Part shown: positions 49,003 through 57,815 of the stretch, piece after piece
How the letters are laid out: each line of letters opens with the position of its first letter
Numbering within the stretch: position 1 is the stretch's first letter
DNA from: Streptomyces composti
Lineage (GTDB): Bacteria; Actinomycetota; Actinomycetes; Streptomycetales; Streptomycetaceae
NCBI RefSeq assembly: GCF_012034205.1
Contig: NZ_JAATEM010000024.1
Span: 1 to 64,000 of the forward strand
DNA: 64,000 nucleotides
Reading direction: 5' to 3'
The notes under the pieces: generated by a model
Seen by the model: the letters and a program-made list of their open reading frames with translations, nothing else
Database searches by the model: none
What the model was told of the DNA's origin: nothing
Translations under genes and position numbers: made by a program

Positions 49003-50247
49003 CTACGAACCGACCTTGCGCTTGTTCCACACGTCGAACCCGACCGCGGCCAGCAGCACCAGGCCCTTGATGACCTGCTGCCAGTCGGTGCCGATGCCGA
49101 CGAGGTTCATGCCGTTGTTCAGCACACCCAGGACCAGGCCACCGATGATCGCGCCGAGCACGGTGCCGACGCCGCCGCTCATCGACGCACCGCCGATGAA
49201 GGACGCCGCGATGGCCTCCAGCTCGAAGTTGAGGCCCGCCTTGGGGGAGGCCGCGTTGAAGCGGGCGGCGAACACCAGTCCCGCCAGGGCCGCGAGCATG
49301 CCCATGTTCAAGAAGACCAGGAAGGCCACCCTCTTGTCCCGCACGCCGGACAGCTTGGCCGCGGGCAGGTTGCCGCCGATGGCGTAGATGTGGCGGCCGA
49401 TGACGGCGTTGCGCATGACATAGCCGAAGCCGACCAGCAGCACGCCCAGGATCAGCAGCACGATCGGCGTGCCCTTGTAGCTGGCGAGCAGCAGCGTCAC
49501 CACCAGGATCGCCGCGGTGAGCGCCACCAGCTTCAGCGCGAACAGCTTGACGGGCAGCACCTCCAGCGCGAACTCCTGCTGCCGCCGCCGGTCACGGACC
49601 TCCTGGAAGATGACGAACGCGATCAGCGCGAGGCCGAGCAGCAGGGTGAGGTTGTGGTAGTTGGTGTCCGGACCGACCTCCGGAAGGAAGCCGTTGGCCA
49701 CCTTCTGCAGCCCACGGGGGAACGGGCCGAGGGTCTGGCCCTCCAGGAAGATCTCCGTCAGACCGCGGAAGGTCAGCATGCCCGCCAGGGTCACGATGAA
49801 CGACGGTATGCCGCCGTAGGCGATGAAGAACCCCTGTATCGCGCCCGCGAGGGCGCCCACCGCCAGACAGAGCACCACGGCCACCGGCCAGGGCAGGTCG
49901 TTCTTGACCATGAACACCGCCGCCATGGAGCCGACGAAGGCGGTCAGCGATCCCACCGACAGATCGATGTGCCCGGAGATGATCACCAGCATCATGCCGA
50001 TGGCCAGGATCAGGATGTAGCTGTTCTGCAGCACCAGGTTGGACACATTGCGCGGCAGCAGCAGGTCGCCGTCGGTCCACACCGCGAACAGCGCCACGAT
50101 CAGGCCGAGCGCGATCAGCATGCCGTACTGCCGCATGTTGCGGCGCAGGCCGTCCAGCACCAGCTGCAGCAGGCCGTCGCCGCCGGCCGGCCCGCCCTTT
50201 CCGGCCGGCGCGGGCGCCGGAGTCCTGGCGGTCACATCGGTACTCAT
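49003..50247 (-). CDS. Sugar ABC transporter permease, XylH/MmsB type
   Basis: A 414-residue integral membrane protein of the ribose/xylose (CUT2) permease family with about ten helices. Marks are MLVIISGHIDLSVGSLTAFVG, GAIQGFFIAYGGIPSFIVTL, GRHIYAIGGNLPAAKLSGV and FIGGASMSGGVGTVLGAIIG. A second copy of the subunit would make the channel, since CUT2 systems use homodimers. It overlaps the ATPase gene by 4 nt. Confidence 0.92.
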   Translation of the reverse strand: MSTDVTARTPAPAPAGKGGPAGGDGLLQLVLDGLRRNMRQYGMLIALGLIVALFAVWTDGDLLLPRNVSNLVLQNSYILILAIGMMLVIISGHIDLSVGSLTAFVGSMAAVFMVKNDLPWPVAVVLCLAVGALAGAIQGFFIAYGGIPSFIVTLAGMLTFRGLTEIFLEGQTLGPFPRGLQKVANGFLPEVGPDTNYHNLTLLLGLALIAFVIFQEVRDRRRQQEFALEVLPVKLFALKLVALTAAILVVTLLLASYKGTPIVLLILGVLLVGFGYVMRNAVIGRHIYAIGGNLPAAKLSGVRDKRVAFLVFLNMGMLAALAGLVFAARFNAASPKAGLNFELEAIAASFIGGASMSGGVGTVLGAIIGGLVLGVLNNGMNLVGIGTDWQQVIKGLVLLAAVGFDVWNKRKVGS

Positions 50248-51794
50248 CGGGTTACCTCTTTGTCCTTCGTCATCTGACGCATCAGCGCTTCCTGGGAGGC
50301 CTCGGCCCGCGAGAACTCACCGGTGAGCCGTCCGGCGGCCATGGTGTAGATGCGGTCGCACATGCCGAGCAGCTCGGGCAGCTCGGAGGAGATGAAGACG
50401 ACCGCCTTGCCCTGGGCGGCCAGCTTGTCGATGACCGTGTAGATCTCGTACTTGGCCCCGACATCGATGCCACGCGTCGGCTCGTCGAGGATCAGCACAT
50501 CGGGACCGGCGAAGATCCACTTGCTGAGGACGACCTTCTGCTGGTTGCCGCCGGACAGCTTGCCGACGGGCTCGAAGACGGTGGGCGCCTTGATGTTCAT
50601 GGACGTGCGGAAGCCCTCGGCGACCTGCCGCTCCTGGTGCTCGTCCACCACGCCTCGCCGGGCGACCTTGTGCAGCGCGCTGAGCGAGATGTTGCGGCCC
50701 ACCGTGTCGATGAGGTTCAGCCCGTAGTGCTTGCGGTCCTCGGTGACATACGCGATGCCGTGCGCGACCGCCTCCGGGACGGTCCTGGTGCGGATCTCCT
50801 TGCCGTCCTTCAGGACCGTGCCCGAGGCGTGCCGGCCGTAGGTGCGGCCGAAGACGCTCATCGCCAGCTCGGTGCGGCCCGCGCCCATCAGGCCCGCGAT
50901 GCCGACGATCTCCCCGCGCCGCACGGTCAGGGAGACGTCGTCGACGACCTTGCGCTGCTGGTCGATCGGGTGGTGCACGGTCCAGTTGCGGATCTCCAGC
51001 GCCGGTGCCGCGCCCTCCTCGGGCTGGTGCGGGGTCCGCTCGGGGAAGCGGTGCTCCAGGTCGCGGCCCACCATGCCGCTGATGATGCGGTCCTCGGTGG
51101 TCTCCGGGGCCTTCACATCGAGCGTCTCGATGGTCCGCCCGTCCCGCAGGATCGTCACCGAGTCGGCGACCCTGCGGATCTCGTTCAGTTTGTGGGAGAT
51201 GATGATCGAGGTGATGCCCTGGTCCTTCAACTGCAGGATCAGGTCGAGGAGTTTGCCGCTGTCCTCGTCGTTGAGCGCGGCGGTCGGCTCGTCGAGGATG
51301 AGCAGCTTCACCTTCTTGGAGAGCGCCTTGGCGATCTCCACCAGCTGCTGCTTGCCGACCCCGATGTCGGCGACCCGGGTCTCCGGGTGCTCGTCCAGGC
51401 CGACCCTGCGCAGCAGTTCGGTGGCGTGCCGCAGGGTCTCGTTCCAGTCGATGAAACCCCGGGTGGCGTGCTCGTTGCCGAGGAAGATGTTCTCGGCGAT
51501 GGAGAGATAGGGCACCAGGGCCAGCTCCTGGTGGATGATCACGATGCCGTGCTGCTCGCTGGCCCGGATGTCCTTGAACCGGCAGACCTCCCCCTCGAAG
51601 AGGATCTCCCCTTCGTAGGTGCCGTAGGGGTGGACGCCGGAGAGGACCTTCATCAGGGTCGACTTGCCGGCGCCGTTCTCCCCGCAGATGGCGTGGACCT
51701 CGCCCTGCCGGACGGTCAGGCTGACGTCCGACAGCGCCTTGACGCCGGGAAAGGTCTTGACGATCGAGCGCATCTCCAGGACGGGTCCCGCCAT
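50244..51794 (-). CDS. Sugar ABC transporter ATP-binding protein, XylG/MmsA type
   Basis: A 516-residue ATPase with two nucleotide-binding domains, as in CUT2 importers. The first has Walker A GENGAGKSTLMKVL, signature VGKQQLVEIAKAL and Walker B LLILDEPTAAL; the second has GLMGAGRTELAMSVFG, LSGGNQQKVVLSKW and DVLILDEPTRGID. The degenerate second Walker A (GAGRT, without GK) is normal for the family. ATG 51794 follows GGAAGG. It powers the permease encoded next and works with the binding protein encoded 43 nt upstream. Confidence 0.94.
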   Translation of the reverse strand: MAGPVLEMRSIVKTFPGVKALSDVSLTVRQGEVHAICGENGAGKSTLMKVLSGVHPYGTYEGEILFEGEVCRFKDIRASEQHGIVIIHQELALVPYLSIAENIFLGNEHATRGFIDWNETLRHATELLRRVGLDEHPETRVADIGVGKQQLVEIAKALSKKVKLLILDEPTAALNDEDSGKLLDLILQLKDQGITSIIISHKLNEIRRVADSVTILRDGRTIETLDVKAPETTEDRIISGMVGRDLEHRFPERTPHQPEEGAAPALEIRNWTVHHPIDQQRKVVDDVSLTVRRGEIVGIAGLMGAGRTELAMSVFGRTYGRHASGTVLKDGKEIRTRTVPEAVAHGIAYVTEDRKHYGLNLIDTVGRNISLSALHKVARRGVVDEHQERQVAEGFRTSMNIKAPTVFEPVGKLSGGNQQKVVLSKWIFAGPDVLILDEPTRGIDVGAKYEIYTVIDKLAAQGKAVVFISSELPELLGMCDRIYTMAAGRLTGEFSRAEASQEALMRQMTKDKEVTR

Positions 51795-51837
51795 GGTCGT
51801 GCCTTCCAGTCGGTCGTGAGTCGTGGGGTGGCGGCGG

Positions 51838-52950
51838 TTACTTGAGGTCCGATTCCTTGATGTAGCCGGAGTCGACGACGACCTCCTGGTAGTTGCTCTT
51901 GTCGACGGCGACCGGCTCCAGCAGGTACGACGGCACGACCTTCACCCCGTTGTCGTAGGTCTTGGTGTCGTTGACCTCGGGCTTCTTGTCGTTCAGCAGC
52001 GCGTCGACCATGTTGGAGGCCACCTTGGCGAGCTCACGGGTGTCCTTGTAGACGGTCATCGACTGCTCGTCGGCGATGATCGACTTCACCGAGGCGACCT
52101 CGGCGTCCTGTCCGGTGACGATCGGCAGCGGCTTGGCCTTGGAGCCGTAGTCGTCGGACTTCAGCGCCGACAGGATGCCGATGGAGATGCCGTCGTACGG
52201 CGAGAGCACCGCGTGCACCCGGTCCCTCTTGTAGGCGGAGGTGAGGATGTCGTCCATCCGCTTCTGCGCGGTGCCGCCGTCCCAGCGCAGGGTGGTGACC
52301 TGGTTCAGCTCGGTCTGGCCGGACTTGACGACCAGCTGCTTCTTGTCGATGTACGGCTTCAGGACGTTCATCGCGCCCTGGAAGAAGTAGCGGGTGTTGT
52401 TGTCGTCGTTGGAGCCGGCGAACAGCTCGATGTTGAAGGGGCCCTTCTTGCTGCCGTCCTTCAGGCCCAGCTTCTCGACGATGTAGCTGCCCTGGAGCTC
52501 GCCCACCTTCTCGTTGTCGAAGGAGGCGTAGTAGTCGACGTTCTCGGTGCCGAGGATCAGGCGGTCGTAGGAGATGACCGGGATGTCGGCGTCCTTGGCC
52601 TGCTGGAGGACGTTGTTCATCGACTTGTTGTCGATCGCGGCGATGATCAGCGCCTTCACGCCCTGCGTGATCAGGTTCTCCACCTGGGAGACCTGCTGGT
52701 CGGGGTCGTCCTCGCCGTAGACCAGCTTGGTCTTGTAGCCCTTGGCCTCCAGGTTCTTCTTGACGTTGTTGCCGTCGGCGATCCAGCGCTCGGAGGACTT
52801 GGTCGGCATCGCGATGCCGATGGTCGCCCCCTCGGCACCTCCCTTGTCCTCCTCGCTGCCGCCTTCGCTGTTCTGGCCGCAGGCCGAGAGGGTCAGGGCG
52901 AGCGAGGCGGCGGTGGCTATGGCGGCGAGGGCGGCTCTGCGGTTACGCAT
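51838..52950 (-). CDS. Sugar-binding lipoprotein, ChvE/XylF type
   Basis: A 370-residue periplasmic-binding-protein-fold lipoprotein; ATG 52950 is preferred because AAGGA lies 8 nt upstream, while the ATG at 52959 has no site. The signal ends in lipobox TLSAC (Cys24). Binding motifs of the family are TIGIAMPTKSSERWIADGNN, EDDPDQQVSQVENLITQGVK, LIIAAIDN, YDRLILGT and AVLSPYDGISIGILSALKSD. ChvE-type receptors bind aldoses such as galactose, arabinose, glucose or xylose. It begins the importer operon; the neighbouring GH51 and GH35 genes make arabinose and galactose plausible ligands. Confidence 0.92.
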   Translation of the reverse strand: MRNRRAALAAIATAASLALTLSACGQNSEGGSEEDKGGAEGATIGIAMPTKSSERWIADGNNVKKNLEAKGYKTKLVYGEDDPDQQVSQVENLITQGVKALIIAAIDNKSMNNVLQQAKDADIPVISYDRLILGTENVDYYASFDNEKVGELQGSYIVEKLGLKDGSKKGPFNIELFAGSNDDNNTRYFFQGAMNVLKPYIDKKQLVVKSGQTELNQVTTLRWDGGTAQKRMDDILTSAYKRDRVHAVLSPYDGISIGILSALKSDDYGSKAKPLPIVTGQDAEVASVKSIIADEQSMTVYKDTRELAKVASNMVDALLNDKKPEVNDTKTYDNGVKVVPSYLLEPVAVDKSNYQEVVVDSGYIKESDLK

Positions 52951-53038
52951 GATCATCATCCTTGATGAGAGGCCGAGAAGAGATGTGTGGGATTGTGCGC
53001 GGCTGTGTGGGCTTCTGTGAAGTCGAGTTTCCGGAACG

Positions 53039-54007
53039 TTATGACGTGGTGCCGAAACGGACCAGATCGCCCGGCAGGCGCGAACCGAGCGGCGCCATCT
53101 CGCCGTCGGCGCCGTGCCGGGCCAGCAGGTCCAGGGCCAGCCGCCCGCGCCGCACCCGCTCCTTGGCCGTGGCCAGGGCGAGTTCGCGCAGGTGGTGGCC
53201 GTAGGGGTAGATGCCGGGGGCCTTGGACAGGCCGAATTTCAGATACAGCGGGGCCCCGCGCCGGATGAGCTCGGCGACCTCGTACATGCGCACATAGCCG
53301 CCGAGGTCGTCCGGAGCCTCGATGTACATGTCCATCGGGGTGGCCGAAACTCGTCGTATCTCGGTGACATGGTCGAGCGTCAGATCGCTCGGCACATTGA
53401 TCGAGTCGGCGCCGAGCCGCTCGTACACCGCGTACGCCGCCGGATTGACCGGGCCGACGAGCGCGGAGACCTTGAACGTGGTGTCGGCGGGCAGCAGCCC
53501 GGCCGTGCGCGCCCGGTGCAGCGTCCACAGCACACCCTCGTCCGCCACCAGCAGGCATTTCACGCCCAGCTCGGTGGCGCGCACGGCGTCCTCGACGCAT
53601 CCGGCCACCGCGTCGTGGCCGCGGGCCCGCAGTCCGGCGCCCCCCGAGTCCGTACGGGTGGAGCCGCCGATGTCCCAGGTGCCGCGCGGGCCGGTGAACA
53701 GGCACAGCTCGATGCCCCGTTCGGCGGTCGCCTCCACCATCTCGGTGATCTCGGCGTCCGTCAGCATCCACACCCCGCTGCCCTGGCTGATCCGGTGCAC
53801 GGGGACGTCGAGCCGGGCCGCCTCCTTCAGGACGACGGCCAGCGCCTCGGGCCCCTCGCAGGAGGGGATCTCGGTGCGCCAGCGTCCGCCGCCGGGGAAG
53901 GAGTGCGGTGAGGCGTCGGCGGGGTCGGGGTCGGGGGCGCCCAGGCCGAGTGCGGAGAGCACCTGCTCTCCTGGTCGGCGGGGTGCCGTGGTGGAGGGGT
54001 CGGTCAC
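53039..54007 (-). CDS. U32-peptidase-like TIM-barrel protein
   Basis: A 322-residue cytoplasmic protein starting at GTG 54007. It looks like a TIM barrel: ALAVVLKEAARLDVPVHRISQG, TERGIELCLFTGPRGTWD-type strands, VEDAVRATELGVKCLLVADEG, SINVPSDLTLDHVTEIRR and DMYIEAPDDLGGYVRMYEV. The last segments resemble the U32 peptidase barrel, but the U32 signature is not clear, so an enzyme acting on a sugar-derived compound is also possible. It sits between the importer and the dehydratase/dehydrogenase pair and has its own operator-like site at 54072-54099. Confidence 0.6.
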   Translation of the reverse strand: MTDPSTTAPRRPGEQVLSALGLGAPDPDPADASPHSFPGGGRWRTEIPSCEGPEALAVVLKEAARLDVPVHRISQGSGVWMLTDAEITEMVEATAERGIELCLFTGPRGTWDIGGSTRTDSGGAGLRARGHDAVAGCVEDAVRATELGVKCLLVADEGVLWTLHRARTAGLLPADTTFKVSALVGPVNPAAYAVYERLGADSINVPSDLTLDHVTEIRRVSATPMDMYIEAPDDLGGYVRMYEVAELIRRGAPLYLKFGLSKAPGIYPYGHHLRELALATAKERVRRGRLALDLLARHGADGEMAPLGSRLPGDLVRFGTTS

Positions 54008-54071
54008 GGGGGGTCCTTCGTCGGTCGGGATCGGAAGGGGGAAGCGGAGAGGGAGGCCGGGGGCGGTAGGC

Positions 54072-54099
54072 GGTGTTCGATATCTCGTACGGTGTTCGG
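54072..54099. promoter_or_regulatory. Operator-like element, copy 1 (GTTCGATATCTCG...GTTCG)
   Basis: GTTCGATATCTCG is followed by a second GTTCG 19 nt from the first (54075 and 54094). The same 13-mer with one change and the same 19-nt step occurs at 56353-56383. It lies in the gap upstream of the U32-like gene. Confidence 0.55.
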
Positions 54100-54167
54100 T
54101 CCGTGGCCCGCGAGCCGGTGAGGGGACCGGGCCGGCCCGGGAACGGAGTCGGCCCGGGAGAAGGGGA

Positions 54168-55175
54168 CTAGGGACGCAGCAGCACCTTGCCCACCTTCGG
54201 ATCCCCGGAGCCCACCAGCTCGACGGCGTGGCCGAAGTCGTCGAGCGGCAGCTGGTGGGTGACGAGCGGCAGGGGGTCGAGCAGCCCGGCCGCGAAGACC
54301 CGCACCGCGTGCGCCCAGGCGGCGGGCGGGGCACCGAACACGGTCCGCACCTCCAGCTGCCGCACCACGAGATCGGTCGGGTCGAGCCCCTCGGCACCCG
54401 GGGCGGGGATGCCGGTGAGGACCAGCCGGCCGCCGCGGCGGAGCAGACCGGCGGCGGTGCGGGCGGCGTCCGCGGACCCGGCGGCCTCGACGACGACATC
54501 GGCGTCACCGGGGAGTTCGTCCTCGGTGGTGCGGAAGCGCGTCGCGCCGAACCGGTGCGACAGTCCCTCGCGGTCGCGCCGGACGCCCACCACCAGCAGG
54601 TCCGCCGGGGAGTACGCCCGCAGGAATTGCACCGCGAGCATCCCCAGGGTGCCGGTGCCGACCACGGCCACCCGCTCACCGGGGCGGACCTCGGCCCTCA
54701 GCACCGCCGCCGCGACACAGGCGGCCGGCTCCAGCAGCGCCGCGGCGGTCAGGTCGGCGTCGTCGGGCAGGGGGTGCAGCAGCCTGGCCGGCAGGGTGAG
54801 CGTGGGCGCCATGGCGCCGGGCCGGGTGAAGCCCGTCTCCTCGTAGCCCGCCTCGCACAGAGTGGTCTCGCCCGCGTGGCAGCGGTCGCAGACCTGGCAG
54901 TTGCGAAAGCCCTCCCCGGTCACCCTGCGGTGCAGCAGCGAGCCGGGGACACCGGGGCCGGTCCGCTCCACCGTCCCGGACCACTCGTGGCCGGGGGTGA
55001 TCGGGTAACGGACGTAGCCCTCAGGGCGGTTGCCCTGGTACACCTCGCGGTCGCTGCCGCAGAGGCCGGCGGCGTGCACCCGGATGAGCGCCTCGCCGGG
55101 TCCCGGCTCGCGCGGGGTGTGCGGGACGAGACGGTGGACGCCGGGCGCGTCGATCACCACTGCGGTTCCGGTCAT
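54168..55175 (-). CDS. Zinc-dependent alcohol dehydrogenase family protein
   Basis: A 335-residue medium-chain dehydrogenase from ATG 55175, which overlaps the dehydratase stop (ATGA). The catalytic zinc site is AAGLCGSDREVY and PGHEWSG; the structural zinc site is CQVCDRCHAGETTLC; the NAD(P) fold starts VAVVGTGTLGMLAVQFL. It resembles sorbitol/threonine/galactitol dehydrogenases that oxidise a polyol or sugar. It is coupled to the enolase-superfamily dehydratase, suggesting that it oxidises a sugar whose acid the dehydratase then uses. Substrate is not determinable from sequence. Confidence 0.88.
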   Translation of the reverse strand: MTGTAVVIDAPGVHRLVPHTPREPGPGEALIRVHAAGLCGSDREVYQGNRPEGYVRYPITPGHEWSGTVERTGPGVPGSLLHRRVTGEGFRNCQVCDRCHAGETTLCEAGYEETGFTRPGAMAPTLTLPARLLHPLPDDADLTAAALLEPAACVAAAVLRAEVRPGERVAVVGTGTLGMLAVQFLRAYSPADLLVVGVRRDREGLSHRFGATRFRTTEDELPGDADVVVEAAGSADAARTAAGLLRRGGRLVLTGIPAPGAEGLDPTDLVVRQLEVRTVFGAPPAAWAHAVRVFAAGLLDPLPLVTHQLPLDDFGHAVELVGSGDPKVGKVLLRP

Positions 55176-56335
55176 GCGGTCCCCTTCGGCTTGCGCTGCT
55201 CCCAGCCCTCTGCCCACAGGTCGAACCGGGCCTGCTGCTGCGGGAACTCGGCCGCCGCCGCCTCGTCCAGCTCCACGCCGAGCCCCGGCGCGTCGGAGAG
55301 ATGGAAGCAGCCGTCCTCCGGATCCACCTGCGGGGCGCCCTTCACCACCTTCTTGATCTCCGCGTCCGCGAAGTCGTTGAAGTGCTCCAGGATCTTGAAG
55401 TTCGGCGTGGTGAAGCCGACCTGGAGGGAGGCGGCGGTGAGCACGGAGCCGCCCACGTTGTGCGGGGCCACCATCATGTAGTGGGTCTCGGCGGTGGCGG
55501 CGAGCTTGCGGGTCTCCCAGATGCCGCCGATGTGCCCCACGTCCGGCTGGAGGATGTCGGCGGCCTGGTTCTCGAACAGCTCGCGGTACTCGATGCGGTC
55601 GTGGATGCGCTCCCCGGTGGCGATCGGCATGTCCACCTTGGCGGCCACCTTCTGCAGTGCCCTGAGGTTCTCCGGCGGCACCGGCTCCTCCAGCCAGGCC
55701 GGCCGGAATGGGGCCATCTCACGCGCGAGGCGCACGGCGGTGGCGGGGGAGAAGCGGCCGTGCATCTCCAGCATCAGCTCGGTCTCGGGGCCCACGGCGT
55801 CGCGGACCGCCTCGACGAGGGAGACGGCATAGACGGTCTGCTCGTGGTCCAGCTCGAAGTGCCCGGTGCCGAAGGGATCGATCTTCAGGGCCCGGTAGCC
55901 GCGCTCGCGCACCTCGCGGGCGGCCTTGTGATACGCCTCCGGGGTGCGCTCGGTGGTGTACCAGCCGTTGGCGTACGCCTTGACCCGGTCCGTCACCTTG
56001 CCGCCGAGCAGCTGCCACACCGGCACGCCGAGCGCCTTGCCCTTGATGTCCCAGCAGGCCATCTCGACCACCGCGATGCCGGACATCACGATCTCCCCGG
56101 CGCGCCCGAAGTCGCCGTACTTCATGCGCCGTACCAGCGCCTCGGTGTCGAAGGGGTCGGCGCCGCGGATGTGGTTGACCTCGGCCTCCTTCAGATAGCC
56201 GAGCAGGGCGTCGGTGTGGCCGAGCATCCGGGTCTCACCGACGCCGGTCAGACCCTCGTCGGTGTGCACCTGAACGTACGTCAGATTCCGCCAGGGCGTT
56301 CCGACCACATGGGTGCTGATTCCGGTGATGCGCAC
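55172..56335 (-). CDS. Enolase-superfamily sugar-acid dehydratase (mandelate racemase type)
   Basis: A 387-residue protein starting at GTG 56335, with AAAGGGG upstream. It has the capping domain (GETRMLGHTDALLGYL) and (beta/alpha)7 barrel: Lys151 in ALKIDPFG, metal ligands Glu190 (LMLEMHG), Glu216 (WLEEPVPPE) and Glu242 (ATGERIHDR), the Asp265-His268 dyad (QPDVGHIGG) and His292 (APHNVGG). These fit acid-sugar dehydratases (galactonate-, fuconate- or gluconate-type), which remove water to give a 2-keto-3-deoxy acid. It leads the two-gene unit with the zinc dehydrogenase, under the operator-like site at 56353-56383. Confidence 0.88.
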   Translation of the reverse strand: MRITGISTHVVGTPWRNLTYVQVHTDEGLTGVGETRMLGHTDALLGYLKEAEVNHIRGADPFDTEALVRRMKYGDFGRAGEIVMSGIAVVEMACWDIKGKALGVPVWQLLGGKVTDRVKAYANGWYTTERTPEAYHKAAREVRERGYRALKIDPFGTGHFELDHEQTVYAVSLVEAVRDAVGPETELMLEMHGRFSPATAVRLAREMAPFRPAWLEEPVPPENLRALQKVAAKVDMPIATGERIHDRIEYRELFENQAADILQPDVGHIGGIWETRKLAATAETHYMMVAPHNVGGSVLTAASLQVGFTTPNFKILEHFNDFADAEIKKVVKGAPQVDPEDGCFHLSDAPGLGVELDEAAAAEFPQQQARFDLWAEGWEQRKPKGTA

Positions 56336-56352
56336 GGTTGTTGCCCCTTTGG

Positions 56353-56383
56353 ACGTTCGATATTTCGGCACACGTTCGAAATT
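56353..56383. promoter_or_regulatory. Operator-like element, copy 2 (GTTCGATATTTCG...GTTCG)
   Basis: ACGTTCGA occurs at 56353 and 56372, a 19-nt step, with GTTCGATATTTCG between and TTCGAAATT after the second. It lies 18 nt upstream of the dehydratase start, where it could block or recruit polymerase. ATTTCGAACGTG on the minus strand resembles ATTTCGAACACG in front of the IclR gene. Confidence 0.6.
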
Positions 56384-56508
56384 CTGGCGTGACAGTAAGG
56401 ACGGGCGGCGAGAGTGTCAATGGGGCGTGCAGGAAACGGCCGTCTGTACGAAAGATTCACAGGAAGGCCTAGGAAGAGGCCGTGACCGGAACCTAACCTT
56501 CCCGCGTC

Positions 56509-57324
56509 ATGGACTACTGCCACCCCTGCCAACGGCACCTGAACGGCGCGCTCGCCTGTCCTGGCTGCGGTGCGCCCGCGCAGGTCCCCGTTCCTCAGCC
56601 GGTGCCGGTCCCCGAGCCCGTGACGCACCGGGAAGCGGCCCGGTACGGGCGCCCGGAGCGAGCGGGGTCCGATGAGCCGGAGCGGCCCGCGGCGGAGGAG
56701 CGGCCGGGTGGCAGGCGCGACCGCCGGGCGGCGGAACGGGCATCCGGCCGGCGCGACCGCAGGGCCGGGGCGCGGGTCCCCGGCCGGCAGGACGGTGGCG
56801 AGGAGGCGCCCGGCGTCAGCCGCCGGGACCGCAAGGCGGCTGCCCACCGGCGCCGCCGCCGGCGCACGCTGCTGGTGGCCGCCGGCTTCGTGCTGGCCGC
56901 CGGCGGGCTGAGCCTGGCGGAGCTGGGCATCGACGCGCCCGGGTCCGCACCGGCGCCTGCCGCCGCGGGGGACACCTCGGCGGACGGCGGCGCCGCCGAG
57001 GTGGAGCCGGACGAGTCGCCCAAGGCCTCACGCCCGGCAGGAGGCGCGGCGACCGCGCCCTCGTCGAGCACCTCGGGTTCGCCCACGGCGTCCGGGTCGC
57101 CCGAGGAGAAGGAGTCCGAGAAGCCGGACGAGGACGAGCAGGCGTCCGAGTCCGAGGCGCCCGGCCCCGACCCGGAGCCCGCTCCCGCCACGACGCCACC
57201 GGCCCGGCCGCAGCCGACCAGCGAGGCCCCGAAGCCCCCGCAGCCGGACCCCACGACGAAGCAGCCGGACCCGGAGCCGACCCCCACCCGCAGCTGCGAC
57301 CGCTTCCTGTGGTGGTGCGTGTGA
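56509..57324 (+). CDS. SCO2400-type zinc-ribbon membrane protein
   Basis: A 271-residue protein with an N-terminal zinc ribbon of two CxxC knuckles (Cys4/7 in DYCHPCQRHL and Cys17/20 in LACPGCGAP). A long Arg/Glu-rich disordered stretch follows, then a membrane helix at about 121-140 (LLVAAGFVLAAGGLSLAEL), a Pro/Ser/Glu-rich external linker with PDEDEQASESEAPG-like repeats, and the conserved terminal CDRFLWWCV. This layout matches the SCO2400 family, which is common in Streptomyces and of unknown function. A single gene; a hairpin terminator separates it from the convergent MarR gene. Confidence 0.82.
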   Translation: MDYCHPCQRHLNGALACPGCGAPAQVPVPQPVPVPEPVTHREAARYGRPERAGSDEPERPAAEERPGGRRDRRAAERASGRRDRRAGARVPGRQDGGEEAPGVSRRDRKAAAHRRRRRRTLLVAAGFVLAAGGLSLAELGIDAPGSAPAPAAAGDTSADGGAAEVEPDESPKASRPAGGAATAPSSSTSGSPTASGSPEEKESEKPDEDEQASESEAPGPDPEPAPATTPPARPQPTSEAPKPPQPDPTTKQPDPEPTPTRSCDRFLWWCV

Positions 57325-57334
57325 CCCCGGTGCT

Positions 57335-57360
57335 GTCCTGAGGGGCGCCCCGCTCAGGAC
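57335..57360. terminator. Bidirectional hairpin between SCO2400-type and MarR genes
   Basis: GTCCTGAG (57335-57342) pairs with CTCAGGAC (57353-57360) around a GC-rich 10-nt loop. The right arm overlaps the MarR stop. Confidence 0.65.
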
Positions 57361-57785
57361 TCCGCCAGCATCCTCCGCAGCGCGTCCCGCAGCGCGATCC
57401 GCTCCTGCTCCGACAGTCCCGCCAGCGGCTCACGGGCGAACCGCAGCGAGTCCTGGAGGCTGCGCGCCACCCGGCGCCCCTCCTCCGTGGCCACCGCCAG
57501 CTTCACCCGCCGGTCGGCGGGGTCGGGCCGGCGCTCCACCAGGCCCCGCACCTCCAGGCGGTCCACGATCCCGGTGACGTTCGACGGCTCGCACTTCAGC
57601 CGCTGCGCCAGCCTGCGCATCGGCAGCGGCTCGAGGGAGAGCAGGCTGAGCAGCCTCGCCTGCGCCCCGGTCAGCGCATGTCCGGCCGCCGCCGACTCGT
57701 ACTCCTCGTGATAGCGGGCCACGACCGAGCCGATGAGGTCGACGACCTCCAGGGTCAGCGGATCGGGGGTGCGAGGTGTGGGCAT
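57354..57785 (-). CDS. MarR-family transcriptional regulator
   Basis: A 143-residue winged-helix dimer-forming repressor: LTGAQARLLSLLSLEPLPMR, recognition helix region AQRLKCEPSNVTGIVDRLE, wing VERRPDPADRRVKLAVAT, and a C-terminal dimer helix (LSEQERIALRDALRRML). The only Cys (KCEPSN) is in the DNA-binding helix; there is no N-terminal redox Cys as in OhrR, so ligand or quinone sensing is more likely than peroxide sensing. It is divergent from the oxidoreductase gene at 57885, with two matching inverted repeats between them, indicating that it represses that gene and itself. Confidence 0.9.
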   Translation of the reverse strand: MPTPRTPDPLTLEVVDLIGSVVARYHEEYESAAAGHALTGAQARLLSLLSLEPLPMRRLAQRLKCEPSNVTGIVDRLEVRGLVERRPDPADRRVKLAVATEEGRRVARSLQDSLRFAREPLAGLSEQERIALRDALRRMLAES

Positions 57786-57815
57786 GGTCTCCAGGGTACC
57801 CGTTTGCTTGACAGC

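Noticed and set aside
53024..53041. Third copy of the sugar-unit operator before the importer operon
   Set aside because: AACGTTCCGGAAACTCG only loosely resembles the element and lacks the 19-nt repeat.
57354..57785. MarR gene as OhrR, regulator of ohr
   Set aside because: No N-terminal redox cysteine and its operators face a different gene.
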